Below, one piece after another: positions 1-6,083 of a stretch of 6,271 nucleotides of DNA; the first letter of the stretch is position 1; each line of letters starts with the position of its first letter. The position numbers and the translations under genes are program-made. This DNA comes from Pseudomonadales bacterium (lineage in GTDB: Bacteria > Pseudomonadota > Gammaproteobacteria > Pseudomonadales > Azotimanducaceae). The stretch spans positions 1 through 6,271 of the forward strand of contig JAQWQN010000042.1 of NCBI GenBank assembly GCA_029244465.1, given 5' to 3'. Under the pieces are notes generated by a model that saw nothing but the letters and a program-made list of their open reading frames with translations, did not search any database and was not told the origin of the DNA.

Positions 1-1
1 T

Positions 2-1438
2 GGTGGCCAAGGTATGCCAAAGATGCTGGCGTGTCTGGTCGAAGAGATGCTATGGGCATCCAATTCAAGTCTCTATCTCTATGGCACTTTAACCGTTGGG
101 TCGACCCTTGCGATCGACACGCATGGCACACCAGAGCAAAAGCAAACCTACCTACCAAAGATGTACTCCGGCGAATGGAGCGGCGCCATGGCGCTGACGG
201 AAAGTCATGCGGGCACGGACCTCGGCATCATGCGATCAAGCGCTAAACCCCAGGCTGATGGTAGCTATGCGATTACAGGCACGAAAATATTTATCACCGG
301 TGGTGAACACGACCTGGTCGAAAACATTATTCACCTCGTCCTGGCAAAACTACCCGATGCACCATCCGGGACCAAGGGTATTTCTTTGTTCATCGTGCCA
401 AAGTTTCTCGTCAACGAAGATGGATCACTTGGCGAGCGTAACGGTTGGGCAAGTGGATCGATCGAACACAAAATGGGCATTCGTGCGAGTGCCACAAACG
501 TAATTAACTATGACGGTGCAAGTGGTTTTTTGCTTGGGGAAGAAAATCAGGGTCTAGCTGCGATGTTCACGATGATGAACTACGAGCGACTATCCGTTGG
601 CCTGCAAGGTCTTGGCAGTGGTGATCTCGCCTATCAACAATCCGCGAGTTACGCAAAGGATCGGCTGCAAGGACGCGCGGCAACGGGTCCGCAAAACCCC
701 GATGGTCCTGCAGACTCTCTACTCGCGCACCCAGACGTTAGGCGTATGTTGCTCAGCCAGCGCGCTTACAACGAAGGCGGTCGCGCCTTTGCCCTTTTTG
801 TCGGCCTGCAGCTGGATCTCGCAAAGTTCAATGGCGACAAAGAAGCCGGGCGCTTGAGCGAGCTACTCACACCGATTGCAAAAGCCTATTTGAGCGATAA
901 AGGTTTTGAGGGCGCCGTGAACGCGCAGCAAGTGTTAGGTGGCCACGGCTACATAAAGGAATGGGGTGTTGAGCAAATTGTTCGCGACGTGCGTATTGCG
1001 CAGATCTATGAAGGCACAAATGGTGTCCAGGCAGCAGATCTACTGGGTCGCAAGGTAATGCGCGATAACGGGGCAACGATGAGAAAATTTATCGATGTCA
1101 TGGCGCAAAGTGAAGTGGCGGCTGAATTCCAACCCGCCTTGAATGACGCTCTAGATAGGCTCCTCAGGGTCACTCATTCATTGATAGATCGATCCGCCGA
1201 GGACCCAAATCTCATCGGCTCTGTCTCGACCGACTATCTCGAACTAACTGGACTCACGGCATTCGCGTGGCTCTGGGGTCGAATGGCGGCGATCGCGCCT
1301 GATAATAACTTCGGTAGAGCAAAAAAAGTTACCGCACGCTTCTTCTTTGATCGCTTGCTGCCAAAAGCTGAAGGACTAGAGGCGGGCATGGTTGCTGATT
1401 CAGCAGCGGTCATGTCTATGCTCGACGACAGCTTCTAA
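2..1438 (+). CDS. Acyl-CoA dehydrogenase, DmdC/FadE-like large type (5' partial)
   Basis: This flavoprotein is expected to oxidise an acyl-CoA to the 2,3-enoyl-CoA, passing electrons to electron-transfer flavoprotein. The frame is open from the window edge, beginning GGQGMP, a stretch that in this family lies about 100 residues in, so roughly 115 N-terminal residues are missing. The ATG at base 14 is internal. Visible motifs are TESHAGTDLG and KIFITGGEHD (flavin/substrate-binding middle domain), the block FMVPKFLVNEDGSLG-like at about residues 125-140, and QIYEGTNGVQA, where the Glu is the expected catalytic base. A C-terminal extension beyond the standard ~380-residue fold fits the ~600-residue DmdC-type enzymes. 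DmdC itself acts on 3-methylmercaptopropionyl-CoA, but paralogues of this shape are common and have many substrates, so substrate is not assigned. It ends in TAA just before an SDR gene. Confidence 0.93.
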   Translation, partial: GGQGMPKMLACLVEEMLWASNSSLYLYGTLTVGSTLAIDTHGTPEQKQTYLPKMYSGEWSGAMALTESHAGTDLGIMRSSAKPQADGSYAITGTKIFITGGEHDLVENIIHLVLAKLPDAPSGTKGISLFIVPKFLVNEDGSLGERNGWASGSIEHKMGIRASATNVINYDGASGFLLGEENQGLAAMFTMMNYERLSVGLQGLGSGDLAYQQSASYAKDRLQGRAATGPQNPDGPADSLLAHPDVRRMLLSQRAYNEGGRAFALFVGLQLDLAKFNGDKEAGRLSELLTPIAKAYLSDKGFEGAVNAQQVLGGHGYIKEWGVEQIVRDVRIAQIYEGTNGVQAADLLGRKVMRDNGATMRKFIDVMAQSEVAAEFQPALNDALDRLLRVTHSLIDRSAEDPNLIGSVSTDYLELTGLTAFAWLWGRMAAIAPDNNFGRAKKVTARFFFDRLLPKAEGLEAGMVADSAAVMSMLDDSF

Positions 1439-1448
1439 GCGACCAAAC

Positions 1449-2297
1449 ATGAATCTTACCGAGGCACTACAAGCAGGCAGTACAGCTGTGATTAGCGGTG
1501 GTGCAAATGGCATCGGCTTAGCAGCCGCGAAAGAGTATGCTCGCCGCAACATGCGGGTTTGTATTGCTGATCGCGATGAGAAGCAACTTGGCATCGCACT
1601 TGAAGAAATAAACTTAGTCCAAAACGATTTACCCCACCTGGGCATAGTGGTGGATGTGAGCGACTATACGGAGGTTACGGCGTTCAGAGACCAGATCGTC
1701 TCTTCAACAGATCGTATCGCAGTTGTGATGAACAATGCCGGCATGAGCATTCCGACCAGTGCATTCGCGGACGTCGATGCCTGGCAGAAACTTCTCGCCA
1801 CCAACCTATGGGGGGTCATTAATGGGGTTCAAGCATTCACAAGTGTTTTGATAGACCAAGGCCAACCCGCCATGATCATCAATACTGGATCCAAACAAGG
1901 CATCACAAACCCACCGGGCAACCCAGCTTACAATGTGACAAAGGCTGGGATCCGATCCCTAACAGAATCGCTTACACATGAACTTCGTAATATCGAGAAC
2001 TGCCCCGTCACCGCACACTTGTTAGTGCCCGGATTCACCTACACCGGACTTATAAATCGTTTTCTTCCAGAACAACCACACGCAGCATGGAGCCCCGAAC
2101 AAGTCGTTGCATTCATGCTTGAGAAACTCAGCCAAAACGCGTTCTACATCCTGTGCCCGGACAACGATGTTAGCGAAGCAATCGATCACAAACGCATCCA
2201 ATGGCATGCCGATGACTTAATTGAAGGTCGCTCGGCGTTGTCTCGCTGGGATCCAGCATACCGCGCTCAATTCGATACCTTCATGGCAGAAGACTAG
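1449..2297 (+). CDS. Short-chain dehydrogenase/reductase (classical SDR)
   Basis: This 282-residue protein is a probable NAD(P)-dependent alcohol/carbonyl oxidoreductase of the cytosol. It has the Rossmann cofactor motif GGANGIG (residues 17-23), Asp41 at the end of the second strand, NNAG (95-98), Asn119, Ser148 and the active-site YNVTK with Tyr161 and Lys165, so the catalytic tetrad is complete. Asp41 suggests a preference for NAD over NADP; that is inference. The length is near the upper end for classical SDRs. I chose the ATG at 1449 because the protein then begins directly before the first strand and clears the preceding stop by 10 bases; the in-frame ATG at 1392 would overlap the dehydrogenase and add 19 low-complexity residues. 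No clear Shine-Dalgarno precedes it, which fits translational coupling to the upstream gene. Substrate cannot be told from sequence. Confidence 0.93.
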   Translation: MNLTEALQAGSTAVISGGANGIGLAAAKEYARRNMRVCIADRDEKQLGIALEEINLVQNDLPHLGIVVDVSDYTEVTAFRDQIVSSTDRIAVVMNNAGMSIPTSAFADVDAWQKLLATNLWGVINGVQAFTSVLIDQGQPAMIINTGSKQGITNPPGNPAYNVTKAGIRSLTESLTHELRNIENCPVTAHLLVPGFTYTGLINRFLPEQPHAAWSPEQVVAFMLEKLSQNAFYILCPDNDVSEAIDHKRIQWHADDLIEGRSALSRWDPAYRAQFDTFMAED

Positions 2298-2694
2298 GCA
2301 CCGCTTGAAACAGCCTCTTCCAGACTCTTAACCATCTCCTATCGCCTCATACGCAGTTTGCATAAGATTTTGCAGACGCCTGGACCTATCGTTGATCGCG
2401 CGTTAAATCGATAATCACTTGAGCGACAGGAGCTGCGTTGTCGAGGTGGTTCCCGTCCGTCGAACGCTCAAAATTGAATCCAGCAACCTCCAGGGCCGCA
2501 CAATCGCGGCCCTAGATCCTTTGTCACAGACTATCTCGCCCCAGCATGTATCGGATGTCCCGCCATAACACCGAACCCATGGGCTTCAATTGGATTAATC
2601 CTGGCTTTGATCTGCACCGTGATCGCCCGGGCGCACTATATTTGCCACTCAATTCGTACAAATAAACCGCACCCGCCGTGCTAATACTAGCATC
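2298..2694. other. Intergenic region without a supportable gene (397 bases)
   Basis: The gap separates the dehydrogenase/SDR pair from comF. Reading all frames, I find only short open stretches lacking a start codon, for example a 41-codon minus-strand stretch at 2386-2511, and none matches a family I recognise. The gap holds one strong perfect inverted repeat at 2492-2513. The comF promoter should lie in its right half, but no hexamer pair there has both good sequence and good spacing. Confidence 0.6.
2492..2513. terminator. Perfect 8-bp GC-rich hairpin, possible terminator
   Basis: AGGGCCGC and GCGGCCCT form a perfect stem around the 6-base loop ACAATC. It lies 195 bases after the SDR stop codon and 182 bases before comF. 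A stem of this strength between two plus-strand units suggests a transcription terminator. However, only a short CCTTTGT follows rather than a true T-tract, so it may instead be a Rho-assisted pause, an mRNA-end stabiliser or a protein-binding palindrome. Confidence 0.4.
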
Positions 2695-3414
2695 ATGCCG
2701 TTGCCCAAAATTATTCGCAAAACCATCAACCTGTTCCTACCCGACACCTGTGTTTTGTGTCGAATGGTCGTTAATGAAGCAACCCCGCATTTGTGTTGTA
2801 GACATTGCTGGTCAGCACTACCACGCTTTGACACGCAATGCCGTCATTGTGGTCGTCCATTACCATCTAACCTGACCAGTGAGCTCATCTGCGGGGCCTG
2901 CCAGACTAAACCGCTAACCGTTGGTCTAACCATCGCCCCCTTGGTCTATCGAGACGACGCCGTCAACTTAGTTCACGCCCTGAAATTCAGCAACAGCGTT
3001 CGCGCTGCTCGCACCCTGAGTTGTGCTCTGAGCGAGCGCATCCTCAGCACGGCGACTCGACTGCCTGAAGTCATGATACCGACGCCGATTTCCTGGCGGC
3101 GCCATTTTCGTCGAGGTTACAACCAGTGCGATCGATTGACACATGAGCTCGCATCGACTCTCGGTATCGAAGTTCGATACGCCTTGCACAGAAAACACGG
3201 TCGCGTACAACACGGCAATTCTCGGTCCGTCCGGGAGGCACAACCGACAAATGTCTTCACCGTAACCGATACAGACTTACCGAGTCACATTGCACTCGTC
3301 GACGATGTCATCACAACCGGCACCACGATGAGGAACATGTCTAACACGCTCATGCGCGCTGGCGCGAAACGCGTCGACCTCTGGGCGCCATGTCGAGCCT
3401 CATCAGACTTTTGA
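2695..3414 (+). CDS. comF: ComF family protein (phosphoribosyltransferase-like)
   Basis: This 239-residue protein belongs to the ComF/GntX family, known for a role in DNA uptake during natural competence (ComF, ComFC) and, in E. coli GntX, in growth on DNA as a nutrient. The N-terminus carries two Cys pairs with further cysteines: CVLC (19-22), CCRHC (34-38), CRHC (49-52) and CGAC (66-69), fitting a zinc-binding ribbon. A typical family segment, RRHFRRGYNQ, follows in the middle. The C-terminal type I phosphoribosyltransferase motif VDDVITTGTT (202-211) has the two acidic residues and the Thr/Gly loop expected to bind PRPP. Length is normal for the family. The ATG at 2695 is the natural start, giving the usual short hydrophobic lead before the first CxxC; no Shine-Dalgarno is visible upstream. 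The gene is followed after 24 bases by srkA, probably on the same transcript. The enzymatic reaction of the family is not established. Confidence 0.93.
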   Translation: MPLPKIIRKTINLFLPDTCVLCRMVVNEATPHLCCRHCWSALPRFDTQCRHCGRPLPSNLTSELICGACQTKPLTVGLTIAPLVYRDDAVNLVHALKFSNSVRAARTLSCALSERILSTATRLPEVMIPTPISWRRHFRRGYNQCDRLTHELASTLGIEVRYALHRKHGRVQHGNSRSVREAQPTNVFTVTDTDLPSHIALVDDVITTGTTMRNMSNTLMRAGAKRVDLWAPCRASSDF

Positions 3415-3438
3415 ATGCAGACCAGTGTACAGTGAGGC

Positions 3439-4407
3439 ATGCAAACACCTTACGATACTTTAAGCCCCGACAAGATCCTCGACGCTGTTGAGTCCGTAGA
3501 TTTGATGCCAAGCGGGGGGCTGCTTGCTCTAAATAGCTATGAGAATCGTGTCTATCAAATCGAGATGGATGAAGGTGGCTTCTTAGTCGGTAAATTCTAT
3601 CGCCCAGAACGCTGGACGGATGCAGCAATCCTGGAAGAACATAAATTTAGCTTGCAGCTCGCGGAAGCGGAAATATCGGTCGTTACGCCAATAGAAATCG
3701 ACGGCGATACGCTATTCGAGTTCGATGGCTTTCGCTTCGCACTTTTTCCACGACAAGGTGGTCATCCCCCAAACCTAGAAAACGAGGACGATCTCGAGGT
3801 GCTGGCACGCACAATTGCGAGAATGCATGCGTTCGGCAATATCGAACCATTTGAGCACCGCCGTAGTCTGAACGTCGATATCCTGGGAACGCAAAGTCGC
3901 GAGTACTTGATCGGTAGCGGCTACATTCCAAGCGATGTGATCGATGCCTACACTTCCACCACCGAACACCTGCTTGAACGCATAACCCCAATCTTTGCTG
4001 ATGTCCCCAATCAACGTATCCATGGCGATTGCCACATGGGCAATGTTCTCTGGCGAGACGATACGCCCCACTTCGTCGATTTTGACGACTGCGTGATGGC
4101 GCCGCCAATTCAAGACCTATGGATGTTGCTATCAGGCGAACGCGCAGATCAAACCTACCAACTGAGCGTTATCCTGGATGCTTACAAGGAGTTTTATGAA
4201 TTCGATACGCGTACTCTCGCACTCATAGAGCCCCTTCGTACACTACGAATAATGCATCACGCGGCCTGGATTGGGCGGCGATGGGACGACCCCGCATTTC
4301 CCCGAGCATTCCCATTCTTCGAAACCTCTCGCTACTGGTCTGAACACTTACTAAGCCTGCGCGAACAGATGGCAATACTTGACGAGCCACCGCTAACCTA
4401 TCTGTAA
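3439..4407 (+). CDS. srkA: Stress response serine/threonine kinase SrkA (YihE family)
   Basis: This 322-residue protein closely matches the size of E. coli SrkA (about 328). SrkA is a cytosolic Ser/Thr kinase with an aminoglycoside-phosphotransferase/choline-kinase fold, reported to protect cells from stress-induced death, including by countering MazEF toxin activity. The N-terminus shows SYENRVYQ (33-40), a family signature, then Lys52 in the strand GKFYRPERW, the likely nucleotide-contacting lysine. The catalytic loop HGDCHMGN (195-202) supplies Asp197 and Asn202, and the metal-binding VDFDD (213-217) follows. All key residues are present, so it should be active. The ATG at 3439 sits one base after GAGG, a spacing too short for ideal initiation, but it gives the family's usual N-terminus. 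It follows comF by 24 bases and converges on the acyltransferase gene. Confidence 0.93.
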   Translation: MQTPYDTLSPDKILDAVESVDLMPSGGLLALNSYENRVYQIEMDEGGFLVGKFYRPERWTDAAILEEHKFSLQLAEAEISVVTPIEIDGDTLFEFDGFRFALFPRQGGHPPNLENEDDLEVLARTIARMHAFGNIEPFEHRRSLNVDILGTQSREYLIGSGYIPSDVIDAYTSTTEHLLERITPIFADVPNQRIHGDCHMGNVLWRDDTPHFVDFDDCVMAPPIQDLWMLLSGERADQTYQLSVILDAYKEFYEFDTRTLALIEPLRTLRIMHHAAWIGRRWDDPAFPRAFPFFETSRYWSEHLLSLREQMAILDEPPLTYL

Positions 4408-4491
4408 GCTACGCCAGCGTCGTATGCCAAAAACCCAAGAGCTGGTTGATCGCAGTTATCCAGTGAATACGAAAATCAAGCCCTTACCCAA

Positions 4492-4511
4492 TACCCCAAG
4501 GCTATGGGGTA
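4492..4511. repeat. Perfect 7-bp inverted repeat between convergent genes
   Basis: TACCCCA and TGGGGTA pair around the 6-base loop AGGCTA. The position, 84 bases after the srkA stop and 205 bases beyond the stop of the minus-strand gene, suits a terminator or mRNA-end stabiliser for either gene. Neither strand has a T-tract directly after it, so a classic intrinsic terminator is not shown. It could also be a protein-binding palindrome. Confidence 0.4.
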
Positions 4512-4574
4512 CAACTAAAGTGCGCGGAAATCGATCATGTTAGAAATTAACAATTGTGCAAACCCGATCGAGTT

Positions 4575-4605
4575 TTAGCTTGATGGCAATTAACTAATCT
4601 TTTTT
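4575..4605 (+). terminator. Weak candidate terminator with T-tract, downstream of srkA
   Basis: A run of six T (4600-4605) follows an imperfect potential stem in which TTAG at 4575-4578 pairs with CTAA at 4594-4597 and the inner part is mostly mismatched. The T-tract is the only one on the plus strand between the two convergent genes. It lies about 190 bases after the srkA stop and the stem is AT-rich and weak, so the call is tentative. Confidence 0.22.
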
Positions 4606-4716
4606 GTCTGTAGCCATTTTCAAATCTGTGCTGACAAGGCGCTGGAATAACAGACAATTACGGAATTGGGGGATATCGGACGACTAGGCAGCATTTTAAA
4701 CGCTCGATTCAGTGTT

Positions 4717-5874
4717 TCAGCTTTGCAAACGCGAAAACTCGCCTGCAAGAAACTCGCGCCGATTTTTGATGAGGTTCGCGTATTGACACAAAAAGAAGGG
4801 GCGCTCTTGGTCCGGACAGGATCTCGACGCCGCGTCAAAAATGCTCATGACTTCTGGCAGTGCACAAACCTCGGCAGCTTCTGATTCTGTGTCGCCCAAC
4901 ATCTGCACGGCCTTAACTTGTGTCGGGTAGACCCGCATATTACTCAGTACGGATCGATCAATCGCGTCAGCAATCGCAGGTGGCGAGTCGCAAGATGCTG
5001 GGATTGGCTCACCAAAATGAATGTGCACCCGTCCTTTCTGACCGACCAGCCCCGTGATGATGCTCTTTACATCTTCCTCCACAGCCTTCACGTAGCTGCC
5101 ATCCCGATCTGTAAGGTAGAGCTCATGCGCCTTCGCGCCAGCACACGGATCAAGTTCGTAGCCAACTGACACCGGGATCACGGTATAGCGAGCCACCATA
5201 TTCTCCACGCCATCGCTACCCCCAACTTCTTTGTGTGCGAGACCAAGCATCTTTAGGACCGCCGGATCCGTGCGGTCCCAACCATCTTTCGCCCGACCTT
5301 CTCTTTGCGCGATCCAAACAGAGACACCTTCCTCAATCGATTGTCGAATGTACCGGCTTGTACGATGTAGCACTTTGTAGGCCGCTTTAGTACCTGCCAC
5401 ATCTCTTTCGATCACAAAGCTCTTGTTCAATCGCATAAGATCCGCCGCTAATTCATGTTTTAGCAGGTTATCGCCCACGGCCATGCGACAGGTTGGCAAG
5501 CCAGCCGTATGTAGCAGGTAATTCATCAAGCTTGAATCCATCACAATGTCGCGGTGGTTGGAGATAAATAGATAGGGTTGCCCGGGGTGCAGGTTTTTCA
5601 GACCAGAAACAGTAAGGCCGCTGGTTGTCGATGCAATCAGGGCGTCGAAGTACTCCGCAATTAGACGTTGGCAGTCTGCCACGCTCGTGAGCTTTTTAGT
5701 TTTTTTCCGCACCAACCATCGTGCAAGCCAAGCACCAATGCCGGTCGTTTTGAGGGCCTTAGGCATTATGATTTTCGCGGCAGCGGCGGGTAGCTGCGGG
5801 TGATTGACGATGCGCTGAACCACTTCGGCGACTTCGTGGTCGTGATAGGGTCGAATGCGATCGAAGTCGGACAT
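4717..5874 (-). CDS. 1-acyl-sn-glycerol-3-phosphate acyltransferase-like protein (PlsC/PlsB superfamily)
   Basis: This 385-residue protein is probably a membrane-associated acyltransferase of glycerophospholipid synthesis, transferring an acyl group to glycerol-phosphate or lysophosphatidate. The acyltransferase core begins with FISNHRDIVMDSS (103-115), with His107 as the expected catalytic base and Asp113 at H-X5-D spacing. It continues with MRLNKSFVIERD (147-158) and WIAQREGRAKDGWDRT, where EGR at 192-194 matches the FPEGT-type substrate motif. Further on is IPVSVGYELDPC, the proline-containing fourth block. From recall, the same blocks occur in a pseudomonad-type subfamily that starts with M-x-x-FD-x-IRPY. 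On that basis I chose the ATG at 5874 (MSDFDRIRPY); an in-frame TTG at 5901 would add nine residues. No clear Shine-Dalgarno is visible. No transmembrane helix is evident. It converges on srkA and diverges from the ORF at 5949. Exact acceptor is unknown. Confidence 0.88.
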   Translation of the reverse strand: MSDFDRIRPYHDHEVAEVVQRIVNHPQLPAAAAKIIMPKALKTTGIGAWLARWLVRKKTKKLTSVADCQRLIAEYFDALIASTTSGLTVSGLKNLHPGQPYLFISNHRDIVMDSSLMNYLLHTAGLPTCRMAVGDNLLKHELAADLMRLNKSFVIERDVAGTKAAYKVLHRTSRYIRQSIEEGVSVWIAQREGRAKDGWDRTDPAVLKMLGLAHKEVGGSDGVENMVARYTVIPVSVGYELDPCAGAKAHELYLTDRDGSYVKAVEEDVKSIITGLVGQKGRVHIHFGEPIPASCDSPPAIADAIDRSVLSNMRVYPTQVKAVQMLGDTESEAAEVCALPEVMSIFDAASRSCPDQERPFFLCQYANLIKNRREFLAGEFSRLQS

Positions 5875-5948
5875 GCGCTGCACAGTAGCGTTTTCCCGCA
5901 AGAAAACAAGTCGGCGTCAATGTTCGGATCGTTTTCGGATCAACACTC
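5875..5948. promoter_or_regulatory. Divergent intergenic region, presumed promoters
   Basis: These 74 bases separate the start of the minus-strand acyltransferase from the plus-strand ORF at 5949, so promoters for one or both should lie here or slightly inside the genes. On the minus strand, TTGTTT and TACTGT sit 16 bases apart just before the acyltransferase start, but the second hexamer matches the sigma-70 consensus at only three positions. On the plus strand no convincing pair is seen. The most visible element is a tandem direct repeat at 5923-5941. Confidence 0.3.
5923..5941. repeat. Tandem direct repeat TTCGGATC x2, 11-base period
   Basis: TTCGGATC occurs at 5923-5930 and again at 5934-5941, starting 11 bases apart, close to one turn of the helix. 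It lies 7 bases before the plus-strand ATG at 5949 and about 50 bases upstream of the acyltransferase start. Such spacing would suit a regulator contacting the same DNA face twice, but the repeat is short and could be chance. Confidence 0.35.
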
Positions 5949-6083
5949 ATGGACAAAGCAAGCCATACCCGAGATTCCGACGACGCCAACCTGACGGCAC
6001 TCGACAACCACTATATCGAAAACGCAGTGATCATCTTCGGTCTCAAGGTGGCTGCCAGCGAAACCCGCATGCCTCGGTTCTAA
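5949..6083 (+). CDS. Small hypothetical ORF (44 aa), possibly the 5' part of a frameshifted gene
   Basis: The ORF starts at ATG 5949, diverging from the acyltransferase, and stops at TAA 6081-6083. The product is hydrophilic for about 25 residues, with an acidic patch near DSDDAN, then has a hydrophobic strand-like ENAVIIFGLKV before a short basic end. I do not recognise it as a complete protein. Directly after its stop, the frame reached by skipping one base stays open to the window end. If the two are joined, the VIIF strand would sit about 15 residues before an SN-x-F segment, an order reminiscent of DTW-domain proteins. However, the Cys-rich N-terminal motif of those proteins is absent. 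It could equally be a chance ORF. No strong Shine-Dalgarno precedes it. Confidence 0.3.
   Translation: MDKASHTRDSDDANLTALDNHYIENAVIIFGLKVAASETRMPRF

Larger units (their letters stand above)
4408..4716. other. Convergent intergenic region (309 bases)
   Basis: The gap lies between the 3' ends of srkA (plus) and the acyltransferase gene (minus), where terminators are expected. It is visibly richer in A and T than the flanking genes in its central part (about 4530-4620). It contains a perfect 7-bp inverted repeat at 4492-4511 and a six-T run at 4600-4605. I find no credible open reading frame or RNA gene. Confidence 0.6.

Noticed and set aside
1392..1448. Longer SDR start at ATG 1392
   Set aside because: It overlaps the dehydrogenase gene by 47 bases and adds 19 residues (two Cys, Ser/Arg-rich) before the normal SDR N-terminus; the ATG at 1449 fits the family better.
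2386..2511. A 41-codon minus-strand open stretch with protein-like composition, and similar short open stretches on both sides of it
   Set aside because: It has no ATG or GTG start, matches no family I know, and the plus strand at 2478-2683 is also open without a start, so openness alone is not evidence of a gene remnant.
3683..4113. Two long minus-strand open frames (141 and 112 codons) inside the srkA gene
   Set aside because: They lie wholly antisense to a gene with all SrkA motifs in order; their products are Arg/Ser-rich and resemble no family, as expected for antisense shadows.
2298..4716. Search of the two large gaps for tRNA, riboswitch or small-RNA structure
   Set aside because: No cloverleaf, conserved riboswitch core or repeat array was seen; only the simple hairpins already listed.
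4666..4884. Plus-strand 72-codon open frame over the 3' end of the acyltransferase gene
   Set aside because: It overlaps the acyltransferase coding region antisense and has no family resemblance or ribosome site.
5875..5901. TTG start at 5901 for the acyltransferase
   Set aside because: It adds nine residues before MSDFDRIRPY, which matches the N-terminus I recall for this subfamily, and no better ribosome site precedes it.
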